A program made the position numbers and the translations under genes. From JASHUC01 sp035523875 (GTDB taxonomy: Bacteria; Pseudomonadota; Gammaproteobacteria; Steroidobacterales; Steroidobacteraceae), in NCBI GenBank assembly GCA_035523875.1, contig DATKPY010000018.1, positions 113,345 through 177,344 of the forward strand: 64,000 nucleotides of DNA, in the 5' to 3' direction. Position 1 is the stretch's first letter. Every line of letters starts with the position of its first letter. Below the pieces are notes generated by a model. That model was given only the letters and a program-made list of their open reading frames with translations. It did not search any database and was not told the DNA's origin. Positions 34,969 to 44,740 of this stretch are shown in pieces.

Positions 34969-35663
34969 GCGGCGCGGCTCCCGCACTCGGGATGCCGGCC
35001 GCCAAGGATCGCATGGACGGCGCGCACGACTGGGGACGGCGGATCCGCGAGCGACTCGCGGGCAGCGCGCCGCGCCACGAGCCGGAGCAATGGCTCCTGC
35101 CAGGGCTCACGGCGGAGCAGAGCCGCGAGTACCGTGAGTACTTTCCCGTGCATCCGATCGCGGCGGCGGTTCTGGTTCCGATCATCGAGCACGACCCGCA
35201 GCCCACCGTGCTGCTCACCGAGCGGGCGACGCGATTGCGCAACCATCCCGGCCAGGTGAGCTTCCCGGGCGGGCGCATCGAGCCGCAGGATGCGAGTCCG
35301 CGCGCGGCGGCATTGCGCGAGGCGCACGAGGAGATCGGCCTCGATCCGGCACGCGTGGAGGTGGTGGGCTACCTCCCGGACCACGTCGTCATCAGCGGCT
35401 TTCGGGTGACCCCGGTGGTCGGGTTCGTGCGCCCGGGGTTTGCGTTGCGGCTCGACGCCCAGGAGGTCGCCGATACTTTCGAGGTGCCGCTTTCCTTCAT
35501 CTTCGAGCCCGCGAACCATCGCGCGCGTCTGCGCCGCTTCGCAGGGGGTGAGTCGGAGGTCGAGCTCTGCGACATTCCTTACGGCGAGCGCAACATCTGG
35601 GGTGCGACGGCCGGCATGCTGCTCACGCTCTACCGGCTGTGCACCGAGGATCCGCGGCCGTGA
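34965..35663 (+). CDS. nudL: Nudix CoA pyrophosphatase (NudL-like)
   Basis: A 232-residue Nudix protein of the coenzyme A diphosphatase type. The CoA-specific region VSFPGGRIEPQDASPRAAAL merges into the Nudix box REAHEEIGLDP, preceded by LTERATRLRNHPGQ, the usual NuCoA pattern. GERNIWGATAGMLLTLYRL ends the domain. It would hydrolyse CoA and its oxidised derivatives. It sits in a fumC-nudL-mazG string with 4-nt overlaps. Confidence 0.9.
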   Translation: MSGAAPALGMPAAKDRMDGAHDWGRRIRERLAGSAPRHEPEQWLLPGLTAEQSREYREYFPVHPIAAAVLVPIIEHDPQPTVLLTERATRLRNHPGQVSFPGGRIEPQDASPRAAALREAHEEIGLDPARVEVVGYLPDHVVISGFRVTPVVGFVRPGFALRLDAQEVADTFEVPLSFIFEPANHRARLRRFAGGESEVELCDIPYGERNIWGATAGMLLTLYRLCTEDPRP

Positions 35664-36520
35664 GCGGGTGCGATGCGCTCGCCGAGCTCCTCGAGGTGAT
35701 GCGCAGGCTGCGCGATCCCGCGCACGGCTGTCCCTGGGATCGCGCCCAGACCTTCGCGACGATCGCGCCCTACACGATCGAGGAAGCCTACGAGGTGGCC
35801 GATGCGATCGAGCGCGGAGCGCCCGAGGAGCTGAAGGACGAGCTCGGCGATCTGCTCTTTCAGATTGTCTTTCATGCGCGGCTCGCCCAAGAGCGCGGCT
35901 GGTTCGACTTCGCCGCCGTCGCCGCGGCGATCCGCGACAAGCTCGTGCGCCGCCATCCGCACGTCTTCGCCGCGGAGGAGCTGCCCGCGAGCCCCGGGGC
36001 GCTCAATGAGCGCTGGGAGTCGCACAAGGAGCGTGAGCGCGCGGCGGCAGCTGAGCGGCGCGGCCGCGGCGCATCTGGGGTGCTCGCCGATGTGCCCCTG
36101 GCACTCCCCGCGCTCACGCGCGCGACCAAGCTCGGCAAGCGCGCCGGTCGGGTGGGTTTCGACTGGCTCGCCGCATCCCAAGTGCGCGAGAAAGTGGCCG
36201 AGGAGCTGGCCGAGCTCGACGCGGCCATGGCCGCAAGCTCGCCCGGGCCGCACTGCGATGCGTCGGCGCCGACGACCGCGGCGCATCGCGAAGTCGTCGA
36301 GGAGCTGGGCGACCTGCTCTTCGCGCTCGCGAACTTGAGCCGTCATCTCGAGGTCGATCCGGAGCGGGCGCTGCGCGCGGCGAATGCGAAGTTCGAGCGG
36401 CGCTTCGCCCACATGGAGCGCGCGGCGCGCGAGCGCGGAATTGCGCTCGATGCGCTCTCGGCGCCCGAATGGGATGCGCTGTGGCGCGCGGCAAAGCGCG
36501 ACGAGGCCGGGCGCGCTTAA
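35660..36520 (+). CDS. mazG: Nucleoside triphosphate pyrophosphohydrolase MazG
   Basis: A 286-residue tandem MazG protein that degrades NTPs, and possibly ppGpp precursors, to monophosphates. Domain 1 has RLRDPAHGCPWDRAQTFATI, EEAYEVADAIE and EELKDELGDLLFQIVFHARL. Domain 2 repeats EKVAEELAEL and EVVEELGDLLFALANLSRHL. These EExxE...ExxD metal-binding motifs are intact in both domains. GTG at 35660 overlaps the nudL stop. The end overlaps the convergent aldehyde dehydrogenase gene by 4 nt. Confidence 0.94.
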   Translation: MSGCDALAELLEVMRRLRDPAHGCPWDRAQTFATIAPYTIEEAYEVADAIERGAPEELKDELGDLLFQIVFHARLAQERGWFDFAAVAAAIRDKLVRRHPHVFAAEELPASPGALNERWESHKERERAAAAERRGRGASGVLADVPLALPALTRATKLGKRAGRVGFDWLAASQVREKVAEELAELDAAMAASSPGPHCDASAPTTAAHREVVEELGDLLFALANLSRHLEVDPERALRAANAKFERRFAHMERAARERGIALDALSAPEWDALWRAAKRDEAGRA

Positions 36521-38070
36521 GAAGAGAGCTTGAACTCGATCCCCTGCGCGAGCGGGAGCGTGCCTCCCCAGTTGATCGTGTTCGTCTGCCTGCGCATGTA
36601 GGCCTTCCAGGCGTCCGATCCGGACTCGCGTCCGCCTCCGGTGTCCTTCTCCCCGCCGAAGGCGCCGCCGATCTCGGCGCCGGAGGTGCCGATGTTCACA
36701 TTCGCGATACCGCAGTCGCTCCCCTCGGCCGACAGAAACCGCTCGGCGTGTTGGAGCCGATCGGTGAAGATCGAAGAGGAGAGGCCGTGCGCCGCACGGT
36801 TCTGCAGCTCGATCGCCTCCTCGAGCGAGGCGACGCCGATCACGTAGAGGATCGGCGCGAACGTCTCGGTCTGCACGATCGACCAGTCGTTGCGCGCGCG
36901 GATCAGCGTCGGCTCGACGAAATGGCCGGGTCCCGGGCGCGCCCGCCCGCCGTAGAGCACTTCCGCGCCGGCGGCACGCGCCGCGGCGACCGCCGCCTCA
37001 AAGCGCGCGACGGCAGCGGAATCGATCAGCGGGCCCATCAGCGTGCCGGCCGCGAGCGGGTCGCCGATGCGGACTTGCGCGTACGCATGGGCGAGCCGGC
37101 GCTCGAGCTCGCTGCGGCGCGACTCGTGCACGAGCACGCGACGCGTGCTCGTGCAGCGCTGGCCCGCGGTGCCCACCGCGCCGAAGACGATCCCCGGCAC
37201 GGCGAGATCGAGATTTGCGCTCTCATCGACGATGATCGCGTTGTTTCCGCCGAGCTCGAGCAAGCTCTTGCCGAGCCGCGCGGCGACCCGTTCCGCGACC
37301 GTGCGCCCCACGGCGGTCGAGCCGGTGAAGGACAGGAGCGCTACGCGCGGATCCTCGGTGAGACGGGTCGCGAGCGCCGTGCCGGCATCGACGATGAGCT
37401 GGAAGATCGGCGGGAGGTGATGCGCCTCGAGCACGCGATTGCACAGGTGTTGCACGGCGATCGCGGCGAGCGGAGTCTTGGGTGAGGGTTTCCACACCGA
37501 GGCGTTGCCGCACACGGCGGCGAGCAGCGCATTCCACGACCACACCGCCACCGGAAAATTGAATGCGGAGATGATTCCGACGACGCCCAAGGGATGCCAC
37601 TGCTCGTACATGCGGTGCTGGCCCCGCTCGGAGTGCATCGTCAGGCCGTAGAGCATGCGCGACTGGCCGACGGCGAAATCGGCGATGTCGATCATCTCCT
37701 GCACTTCCCCGAGCCCTTCGGCGAGAATCTTGCCGTTCTCGAGGGTGACGAGCGCGCCCAAATCGGCCTTCGCGCGGCGTAATTCCTCGCCGAGCGACCG
37801 CACGATCTCCCCACGCTTGGGTGCCGGCACGCGCCGCCACTCGGCCGCGGCAGCCGTGGCCGAATGCAGCACCGTCTCGTAGTCCTCGGCCCCCGCGGCA
37901 AGCACGCTCGCGATACGCTCGCCGCTCGCGGGATTGCGCACCTCGATCGTGTCGTGGCCGCTCCCCGACCAGCCGCGCGTTCCCGACCAGGCCCCCGGAT
38001 TGGTCTCGCTCAGACCCAAGCGCCCGAGAATGGCGCGGAGATCCGCGCGCGTCCCGCCCGATGCGCTCAT
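36517..38070 (-). CDS. ALDH7-type aldehyde dehydrogenase (alpha-aminoadipic semialdehyde)
   Basis: A 517-residue NAD-dependent aldehyde dehydrogenase resembling ALDH7/AmaB (piperideine-6-carboxylate dehydrogenase). Seen: GVVGIISAFNFPVAVWSWN, SFTGSTAVGRTVAERVA, the catalytic glutamate in LLELGGNNAIIV and the catalytic cysteine in VGTAGQRCTSTRRVLVHE. The C-terminus has SGAEIGGAFGGEKDTGGGRE, typical of ALDH7. The adjacent saccharopine-dehydrogenase-like gene, 4 nt upstream on the same strand, supports a role in lysine degradation at the aminoadipate semialdehyde step. Confidence 0.9.
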   Translation of the reverse strand: MSASGGTRADLRAILGRLGLSETNPGAWSGTRGWSGSGHDTIEVRNPASGERIASVLAAGAEDYETVLHSATAAAAEWRRVPAPKRGEIVRSLGEELRRAKADLGALVTLENGKILAEGLGEVQEMIDIADFAVGQSRMLYGLTMHSERGQHRMYEQWHPLGVVGIISAFNFPVAVWSWNALLAAVCGNASVWKPSPKTPLAAIAVQHLCNRVLEAHHLPPIFQLIVDAGTALATRLTEDPRVALLSFTGSTAVGRTVAERVAARLGKSLLELGGNNAIIVDESANLDLAVPGIVFGAVGTAGQRCTSTRRVLVHESRRSELERRLAHAYAQVRIGDPLAAGTLMGPLIDSAAVARFEAAVAAARAAGAEVLYGGRARPGPGHFVEPTLIRARNDWSIVQTETFAPILYVIGVASLEEAIELQNRAAHGLSSSIFTDRLQHAERFLSAEGSDCGIANVNIGTSGAEIGGAFGGEKDTGGGRESGSDAWKAYMRRQTNTINWGGTLPLAQGIEFKLSS

Positions 38071-38074
38071 GCGA

Positions 38075-39244
38075 TCAGGCGGCGCCGCGGAGCCGGCGCT
38101 GCTTGCCGGCCTTGCCCGAGACGACCACCTCCGCGGAGACCTCCTTGGTGCCGCCCGAGCTGTAGTGGCGGCCGAAGCGGTTGGCGAGAATCTCCGTGAG
38201 GCGAAACTGCTCCTGCGCGATGAATCCCACGTACTTACCGGGCCGCTCGAGCACCAGGTCGAGCACCGCGCACATGCCGGCCGCGGTCGTCACCTGGATC
38301 GCCGACCACAGCCGTCCGGCGATGACCTGCGGGTAGACCTTGTTCACGTAGTTCTCCTCGCGCAGGTCGCCTTCCTGCTTGCCGGTGACCGCGGCATACA
38401 CGATCACCACGTCCTGCAGCGTCTGCGGTACCGCGTTCTCGAGCACGCGCTTGAGCGTCGCGCGATCCTGGTTGAGCTTGAGGTCGTTCATCAGCAGGCG
38501 CATCTGCGCGCAGTGGCCGGGGTAGCGGATCGTCTTGTAGTTCATCGATTCGACGCCGAGTCCGTGCGTCTGCGCGAGGGACCCCAGGCCGCCCGAGGTG
38601 TTGAAGGCCTCATAGAGCGTGCCGTCGATCTCGATCTCCTCGAGCCCTTCGAGCGGCGCGACCTCCACCAGCCGCCCGTCGACCATCGCCTGGCAGGGAT
38701 TGCCGTACTCGTTGATGAGACCCTCGGTCGACCAGGTGAGCGAGTACTTGAGCACGTTGTTCGGATGCTGCGGTAGCGCACCGACACGCAGCTTGCAGCT
38801 GCGCACCTCATCGAAATGCGTCATGAGCTCGTTGGCCGCGATGCTCACGAATCCCGGCGCGAGTCCGCATTGCGGGACGAACGCGTGTCGGGCGCCCGCC
38901 GCAATGCGCCGTACCGCGCGTGTCACCTCCACGTCCTCGGTGAGATCGAAGTAGTTGAGGCCCGCCGACCGCGCCGCCTCGGCGACCGTGATGTTGCAGT
39001 AGTACGGCAGGCTCGAGACGATGGCATCGACCGGATGAGCGCGTACCTGGCGCTCGAGGGCGAGTGCGTCGGTCGCATCGAGACCGTGGCTCGTCAGGCG
39101 CGCCGAGCCGTGCGCCTTGGCGACCGCATCGGCCGCGGCCCCATCCACATCGCCCAACTGCACGTCGTAGGCGCCAGATTCCGCGAGGAGTCCTGAGATG
39201 AGCGCGCCGATCTTCCCGGCGCCGAGAATCAGAACCCGATGCAT
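38075..39244 (-). CDS. Saccharopine dehydrogenase-like oxidoreductase
   Basis: A 389-residue NAD(P)-binding protein of the saccharopine dehydrogenase/lysine-ketoglutarate reductase family. The N-terminal Rossmann loop is VLILGAGKIGALISGLL, followed by VDAIVSSLPYYCNITVAEAA and QCGLAPGFVSIAANEL. It probably interconverts lysine plus 2-oxoglutarate, saccharopine and aminoadipate semialdehyde, or a related imino acid. It is immediately upstream of the ALDH7 gene; together they make a compact lysine-catabolic pair. Confidence 0.88.
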   Translation of the reverse strand: MHRVLILGAGKIGALISGLLAESGAYDVQLGDVDGAAADAVAKAHGSARLTSHGLDATDALALERQVRAHPVDAIVSSLPYYCNITVAEAARSAGLNYFDLTEDVEVTRAVRRIAAGARHAFVPQCGLAPGFVSIAANELMTHFDEVRSCKLRVGALPQHPNNVLKYSLTWSTEGLINEYGNPCQAMVDGRLVEVAPLEGLEEIEIDGTLYEAFNTSGGLGSLAQTHGLGVESMNYKTIRYPGHCAQMRLLMNDLKLNQDRATLKRVLENAVPQTLQDVVIVYAAVTGKQEGDLREENYVNKVYPQVIAGRLWSAIQVTTAAGMCAVLDLVLERPGKYVGFIAQEQFRLTEILANRFGRHYSSGGTKEVSAEVVVSGKAGKQRRLRGAA

Positions 39245-39394
39245 GCGGACCGTCTCCAAAGCGCACGATTCTGCTCTCGGGCGCAGGTTGGCGCCAGCGC
39301 TCGGCGGGACCGGCGGGATTCGTGGTAGTCTTTCGCCTCCTGACGATCGCTCCCGCGGGATGAACGGCGGGAGGTCGGAACCCCTTTGAAATCA

Positions 39395-40774
39395 ATGCGC
39401 TCACCCGACACGACGCTCACCTGGCATCCCGCGAGCTGGCAGTCGAAGGCCGCCCAGCAGCAACCCCGCTACGACGATCCGGCCGCGCTCGAGCGTGTGG
39501 TCGCGCAGCTCTCGCGCCTGCCGCCGATCGTGGTGTCGTGGGAGGTGGATGCGCTGCGCGAGCGGCTCGCGGCCGCGCAGCGCGGCCAGGCATTCGTGCT
39601 TCAGGGCGGGGACTGCGCCGAGACGTTTGCCGATTGCGAGTCCGACCAGATCGCGAAGAAGCTCAAGATCCTGCTACAGATGAGTCTCGTGCTGCTTCAG
39701 GGCTTGAAGAAACCGATCGTGCGCGTCGGGCGCATGGCCGGGCAGTACGCGAAGCCCCGCTCGGCGGACACCGAGACGCGCGACGGAGTGACGCTCCCGA
39801 GCTACCGGGGCGACCTCGTCAATGCGCCCGAGTTCACCGCACAGGCGCGGGCCCCGGATCCGAACCTGCTGCTGCGCGGCTACGAGCGCGCGGCCCTCAC
39901 GCTCAACTTCGTGCGCGCACTCGTCGACGGTGGCTTCGCGGATCTGCATCACCCCGAGTATTGGGACTTGGGCTTCGTCAAGCACTCCCCGCTCAAGGAG
40001 GCCTTCCACCGCATCGCGGACTCGATCGCGGATGCGCTCGACTTCTTCGAGGGCTTGAGCGGTCAGCCCGTGCACGAGGCGACCCATGCCGGGTTCTACG
40101 CGAGTCACGAGGGCTTGCTCCTCCTGTACGAGCAGGCTCAGACGCGCTTCATCCCGCGCCAGCAACGCTGGTACAACCTCTCGACCCATCTGCCGTGGAT
40201 CGGTATGCGCACCGCGCAGCTCGACGGCGCGCACGTCGAGTACTTCCGCGGCATCAGCAACCCCGTCGCCGTGAAGGTCGGCTCGGGAATGGATTCCGCC
40301 TGGGCGCAGGGTCTGGTCACGACGCTCAATCCTCATAACGAGCCGGGCCGCCTCACCTTCATCCATCGTTTCGGCGCGAATGACATCGAGAAGCGTCTGC
40401 CTCCGCTCATCGAAGCGGTGCGCCGCACCGGACAGACCGTGCTGTGGATCTGCGATCCCATGCACGGCAACACCGAGACCTCGACGGGCGGGCTCAAGAC
40501 CCGGCGGTTCGAGAACATCCTGAAGGAGATCGAGCTCGCCTTTCGCATCCACGCCGAGCTCGGCTCGAGCCTGGGCGGCGTGCACGTCGAGCTCACCGGC
40601 GAGGATGTGACCGAATGCACCGGCGGGGCGCGCGGTCTCACCGACGCGGATCTCCAGCGCGCGTATCGCTCGAGCGTCGACCCGCGCTTGAACTACGAGC
40701 AGGCGCTCGAGCTTGCGCTCCTCATCGCCGAGCGCGCGCAGAGCACGCGGCGCGGGGGCGGCACGGCGCGCTAA
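39395..40774 (+). CDS. Class II DAHP synthase
   Basis: A 459-residue plant/mycobacterial-type 3-deoxy-7-phosphoheptulonate synthase, the first shikimate-pathway enzyme. Motifs: WHPASWQSKAAQQQPRYDD, the metal cysteine in LQGGDCAETFADCESD, RVGRMAGQYAKPRSADTE, STHLPWIGMRTAQLDGAHVE, LNPHNEPGRLTFIHRFGAND and WICDPMHGNTETS. A TTG at 39386, 11 nt after GGGAGG (39369-39374), is an alternative start adding 3 residues. Expressed divergently from the lysine pair. Confidence 0.95.
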   Translation: MRSPDTTLTWHPASWQSKAAQQQPRYDDPAALERVVAQLSRLPPIVVSWEVDALRERLAAAQRGQAFVLQGGDCAETFADCESDQIAKKLKILLQMSLVLLQGLKKPIVRVGRMAGQYAKPRSADTETRDGVTLPSYRGDLVNAPEFTAQARAPDPNLLLRGYERAALTLNFVRALVDGGFADLHHPEYWDLGFVKHSPLKEAFHRIADSIADALDFFEGLSGQPVHEATHAGFYASHEGLLLLYEQAQTRFIPRQQRWYNLSTHLPWIGMRTAQLDGAHVEYFRGISNPVAVKVGSGMDSAWAQGLVTTLNPHNEPGRLTFIHRFGANDIEKRLPPLIEAVRRTGQTVLWICDPMHGNTETSTGGLKTRRFENILKEIELAFRIHAELGSSLGGVHVELTGEDVTECTGGARGLTDADLQRAYRSSVDPRLNYEQALELALLIAERAQSTRRGGGTAR

Positions 40775-40800
40775 CTCGGCGGGACCGCCTCGGGAGCCCC

Positions 40801-42162
40801 GTGCATTACGATCGCATCAACGTGCCGCCGGACGGTGACCGGATCACCGTCAACACCGACACCACACTCGCGGTCCCCGATCGACCGATCATCCCGTTCA
40901 TCGAGGGCGACGGCATCGGCATCGATGTCACCCCCGCGATGCTCGAGGTGGTGGATGCCGCCGTGGGCATGGCCTACGGGGGCACGAGGCGCATCTGCTG
41001 GATGGAGGTCTTTGCGGGAGCCAAGGCCCAACGGCTCTACGGGGACTCGCTCCCGCCGGAGACACTCCACGCGCTGCGTGAGTTCGTGGTCTCGATCAAG
41101 GGTCCGCTCGAGACGCCCATCGGGCAGGGCATCCGCTCGCTCAATGTCGCCATGCGCCAGGCGCTCGACCTCTACGCGTGCGTGCGTCCCATCCGCTACT
41201 TCCCAGGCGTCGCGAGCCCGATGCTCGATGCGAGCCTCACCGACATGGTGGTGTTTCGCGAGAACACGGAGGACATCTATGCCGGGATCGAGTGGCCGGC
41301 CGGCTCACCGGAGGTGCTCAAGCTGACCGCGTTCCTGCAACGCGAGCTCGGAGTGACGGGAATCCGCTTTCCCGCGAGCTCGGCGCTCGGGATCAAGCCG
41401 GTCTCCAAGGAGGGCAGTCAGCGATTGATTCGCAAGGCACTCCAGTACGCGATCGACAACGATCGGGTCTCCGTGACGCTCGTGCACAAGGGCAACATCA
41501 TGAAGTACACGGAGGGCGCGTTCCGCAACTGGGGCTACCAGCTCGCGCGCGAGGAGTTCGGAGCGCACGAGTTGAGCGGCGGACCCTGGCTCAGCTTCCG
41601 CAACCCCCTCACCGGCGCGGATATCGTCGTGAAGGACGTGATCGCCGACAACTTTCTCCAGCAGGTGCTGATGCGCCCGGAGGAGTACGACGTGATCGCG
41701 ACGCTCAATCTCAACGGCGATTACATCTCCGATGCGCTCGCCGCGCAGGTCGGCGGCATCGGTATCGCCCCGGGCGGGAACATCGGCGACGGCCCGGCCG
41801 TGTTCGAGGCGACGCACGGCACGGCTCCCGGGTTCGCCGGCAAGGACCGCGTCAATCCCGGCTCGCTCATCCTCTCCGCGGAGATGATGCTTCGCTACCT
41901 CAAGTGGACCGAGGCCGCCGAGCTCATCATCCGCGGTGTCGCGCGGACGATCGCGAGCAAGGAGCTCACCTATGACCTCGCACGGCTCCGCGAGGCGATC
42001 CGCGTGCCCAAGCGCGAGCTCGCCGCGCGCAAGAACGTCGAGGAGGCGTTGCAGCGCCTCATCCCGGGCGCGAAACTCATGAGCTGCTCGGGGTTCGCAG
42101 CGGCGGTCATTCGGCACATGGACGACCCGGACGAGCCGTGGCCCGCTCCCAGCGCCGGATGA
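40801..42162 (+). CDS. icd: NADP-dependent isocitrate dehydrogenase with C-terminal insertion
   Basis: A 453-residue TCA enzyme aligning closely with E. coli Icd (416). Conserved segments: PIIPFIEGDGIGIDVTPAML, phosphoserine loop region GQGIRSLNVAMRQ, VFRENTEDIYAGIEW, LVHKGNIMKYTEGAFRNWGY, NLNGDYISDALAAQVGGIG and EATHGTAPGFAGKDRVNPGS. About 24 extra residues sit at positions 397-422 before GAKLMSCSGF, and a 12-residue proline-rich tail follows. The GTG at 40801 matches the enteric N-terminus. Overlaps the uracil glycosylase gene by 4 nt. Confidence 0.95.
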   Translation: MHYDRINVPPDGDRITVNTDTTLAVPDRPIIPFIEGDGIGIDVTPAMLEVVDAAVGMAYGGTRRICWMEVFAGAKAQRLYGDSLPPETLHALREFVVSIKGPLETPIGQGIRSLNVAMRQALDLYACVRPIRYFPGVASPMLDASLTDMVVFRENTEDIYAGIEWPAGSPEVLKLTAFLQRELGVTGIRFPASSALGIKPVSKEGSQRLIRKALQYAIDNDRVSVTLVHKGNIMKYTEGAFRNWGYQLAREEFGAHELSGGPWLSFRNPLTGADIVVKDVIADNFLQQVLMRPEEYDVIATLNLNGDYISDALAAQVGGIGIAPGGNIGDGPAVFEATHGTAPGFAGKDRVNPGSLILSAEMMLRYLKWTEAAELIIRGVARTIASKELTYDLARLREAIRVPKRELAARKNVEEALQRLIPGAKLMSCSGFAAAVIRHMDDPDEPWPAPSAG

Positions 42163-42821
42163 GTGCGCGCACTACGAGCCTCTACGATCGCAACTGCAGG
42201 CGCTGTCCGCGGCTCGCGGCCTACCTCGAGCAGTGCCGCGCGCGCTATCCCGGCTACTGGTGTCGTCCGGTGCCTTCCTTCGGGGACGAGCGGCCGCGCA
42301 TCGTGCTCATCGGGCTCGCGCCGGGGCTACACGGGGCGAACCGCACTGCTCGGCCCTTCACGGGCGACTTCGCCGGGATTCTGCTCTATCAGACGCTCTA
42401 TCGGCTCGGGCTTGCGACACGGCGCGAATCCGTCGCGAATGACGATGGACTGAAGCTCCGCGGGGTCCGCATCGTCAACGCCGTCAAGTGCGCGCCGCCT
42501 GCGAACAAGCCGCTCCCGGAGGAGATCCGCCGCTGCAATGCCTATCTCCAGGCCGAGCTCGCGCGGCTCACGAGCACGCGCGTGCTGGTTGCGCTCGGTC
42601 GCATCGGCCACGATGCCGCGCTCCTCGCCCTCGGGCTCAAGCGCGCGGCGTTCCCGTTCGGGCACGGCCGGGAGCACGTGCTCGGCGGGGCCTTGACCCT
42701 GATCGATTCCTATCATTGCAGCCGTTACAACACGCAGACGGGACGGCTGACGGAGCGAATGTTCGGCCAGGTGCTCGAGCGGGCAGTGGAGCTCGCCAAG
42801 GCGACGCCCGCACGGCCGTGA
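42159..42821 (+). CDS. Family 5 uracil-DNA glycosylase (UdgB-like)
   Basis: A 220-residue iron-sulfur uracil/hypoxanthine-DNA glycosylase. Motif 1 is VLIGLAPGLHGANRTARPFT followed by GDFAGILLYQTLYRLGLA, which is characteristic of family 5 (UDGb). Cysteines suitable for [4Fe-4S] binding lie in NCRRCPRL, in the VNAVKCAPPANKPLPEE region and near RRC. The usual HPS motif is replaced by HCSRYNTQTGRLT. It would excise deaminated bases. Coupled to icd by ATGA and followed closely by uvrC, so repair genes are grouped. Confidence 0.89.
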   Translation: MSARTTSLYDRNCRRCPRLAAYLEQCRARYPGYWCRPVPSFGDERPRIVLIGLAPGLHGANRTARPFTGDFAGILLYQTLYRLGLATRRESVANDDGLKLRGVRIVNAVKCAPPANKPLPEEIRRCNAYLQAELARLTSTRVLVALGRIGHDAALLALGLKRAAFPFGHGREHVLGGALTLIDSYHCSRYNTQTGRLTERMFGQVLERAVELAKATPARP

Positions 42822-42843
42822 CCATGCCCGAGGCTCGCGCGCG

Positions 42844-44667
42844 ATGAAGGCACGGACGTTCGACTGCAGGGAATACGTGGCCTCGCTCCCGCGGCGGCCC
42901 GGTGTCTACCGCATGTACAACGTCGAGGGGGAGCTCCTGTACGTAGGCAAGGCGCGCAACCTCAAGGACCGCGTCGGCACGTACTTCAATCCGAGCAACG
43001 TCGCCCCGAAGGTTCAGGCCCTGGTGCAGCAGATCGCGAGCATCGAGGTGACGGTGACCAATTCCGAAACGGAGGCGCTGCTGCTCGAGTACAACCTCAT
43101 CAAGGAGCACAAGCCGCGCTTCAACGTGGTTCTGCGCGACGACAAGAGCTTCCCGTACATCCATCTCGCGACCGACCACGAGTTTCCGCGGCTCACGTTC
43201 TACCGGGGCTCGCGCTCGGCGCGAGGCCGGTACTTCGGTCCGTTTCCGAGCGCGGGCGCGGTGCGCGAAACGCTCCAGGGACTGCAGAAGCTCTTCCTGA
43301 TCCGCAACTGCCGCGACACGTTCTTCGCCAACCGCAGCCGCCCCTGCCTGCAGCACCAGATCGGACGCTGTTCCGCGCCGTGCGTCGGGCTTGTGACCCG
43401 CGAAGCCTACGCGGAGGATCTCAAGAGCGCCGTCACGGTGCTCGAGGGGCGCAGCCGCGAGGTCAACGAGCAGCTGCAGACGCGCATGGAGGAGGCGGCG
43501 GGCAAGCTCGAGTTCGAGCGAGCCGCACGCATTCGCGATCAGCTCGCCGCGCTCAAGCGCATCCAGGCCCAACAGATCGTGACCGCCGAGGGGAATCGCG
43601 ATGCCGATGTGCTCGCGATCGTGGGCGAGCCGGGGGAGTTTGCCGTGAGCGTGATGCTCGTGCGCGGCGGACGCAACCTCGGGACGACGAGCTATTTTCC
43701 ACGCGCCACGCTCGCCGAGCCCGAAGAGGCGCTGCGCTCGTTCATGGTGCAGTACTACGTCTCGCAGGCGCCGCCCCCCGAGATCCTCGTCGGACGGGAG
43801 CTTCCGGATGCCGAGGCGCTCGCAGAGGTCTTGAGGGAGCGCGCGGGCTATGCGGTCGAGATTCGCCGGGCCCAGCGCGGAATCGGAGCCAAATGGATCG
43901 AGCTTGCCGACGAGAATGCGACGCAGTCGCTTCGCATGCGCCTCGCGCAGCGCCGCGGCGCCGAGGAGATGCTCGCAGACCTGGCGCACGAGCTCGACCT
44001 GCCCGAGCTGCCCGCGCGCATCGAGTGCTTCGACGTGAGCCACACGGGCGGGGAGGGGACGGTCGCCTCGTGCGTGGTATTCGGCGCCGAAGGCCCCCTT
44101 AAAAAGGAGTACCGTCGCTTCAATATCACCGGCGTGACCCCCGGCGATGACTACGGCGCGCTTCGCCAGGCGCTCGAGCGGCGCTATACGCGCGTGCGCG
44201 ACGGCGAGCTCCCGGAGCCGGACCTTCTCCTCATTGACGGGGGCCTCGGCCAGATCAACGAGGTGCACGCCGTGCTCGCCCCGCTCGGATTCGAGGACCT
44301 GACCCTGGTCGGGGTGGCCAAGGGGCCCGACCGGCGACCCGGGCAGGAGCGGCTCTTCGTTCACGGCGCCGCGGCGCCGCGAATGCTCGAGCCGCACTCC
44401 CCGGCGCTACGGCTCATCCAGCGCATCCGCGACGAAGCGCACCGCTTTGCGATCAGCGGACATCGGCGCCGGCGCGCACGGCGCTACAGCGAGTCGATTC
44501 TCGAGGACGTCCCGGGGCTCGGCCCGGCCAAACGACGCGCGCTTCTCAGGCATTTCGGGGGTCTGCAGGGTGTGCTGCGTGCGGCTATGGCAGAATTCGA
44601 GCAAGTCGAAGGAATCGGCGCGGCCCTCGCAAGGAGCATCTACGATCATTTGCATCCCGGTGCCTGA
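42844..44667 (+). CDS. uvrC: UvrABC excinuclease subunit C
   Basis: A 607-residue nucleotide excision repair endonuclease. Domain order: GIY-YIG (RPGVYRMYNVEGELLYVGKA, about residues 15-90), a cysteine-containing linker with RPCLQHQIGRCSAPCVG, the UVR/UvrB-binding helix LEFERAARIRDQLAALKRIQ, the RNase H-like C-terminal nuclease (IECFDVSHTGGEGTVASCVV, LLIDGGLGQINEVHAVL) and the terminal tandem helix-hairpin-helix (DVPGLGPAKRRALLRHF). Complete and of normal length. pgsA follows after 73 nt, a common uvrC-pgsA pairing. Confidence 0.97.
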   Translation: MKARTFDCREYVASLPRRPGVYRMYNVEGELLYVGKARNLKDRVGTYFNPSNVAPKVQALVQQIASIEVTVTNSETEALLLEYNLIKEHKPRFNVVLRDDKSFPYIHLATDHEFPRLTFYRGSRSARGRYFGPFPSAGAVRETLQGLQKLFLIRNCRDTFFANRSRPCLQHQIGRCSAPCVGLVTREAYAEDLKSAVTVLEGRSREVNEQLQTRMEEAAGKLEFERAARIRDQLAALKRIQAQQIVTAEGNRDADVLAIVGEPGEFAVSVMLVRGGRNLGTTSYFPRATLAEPEEALRSFMVQYYVSQAPPPEILVGRELPDAEALAEVLRERAGYAVEIRRAQRGIGAKWIELADENATQSLRMRLAQRRGAEEMLADLAHELDLPELPARIECFDVSHTGGEGTVASCVVFGAEGPLKKEYRRFNITGVTPGDDYGALRQALERRYTRVRDGELPEPDLLLIDGGLGQINEVHAVLAPLGFEDLTLVGVAKGPDRRPGQERLFVHGAAAPRMLEPHSPALRLIQRIRDEAHRFAISGHRRRRARRYSESILEDVPGLGPAKRRALLRHFGGLQGVLRAAMAEFEQVEGIGAALARSIYDHLHPGA

Positions 44668-44740
44668 GCCCGGCAGCGTGCGGCCGCCGCCGGACGGCTA
44701 TCGCAATCGCGCCGCACGCGCAGTCTCAGCTCTCTAACCC

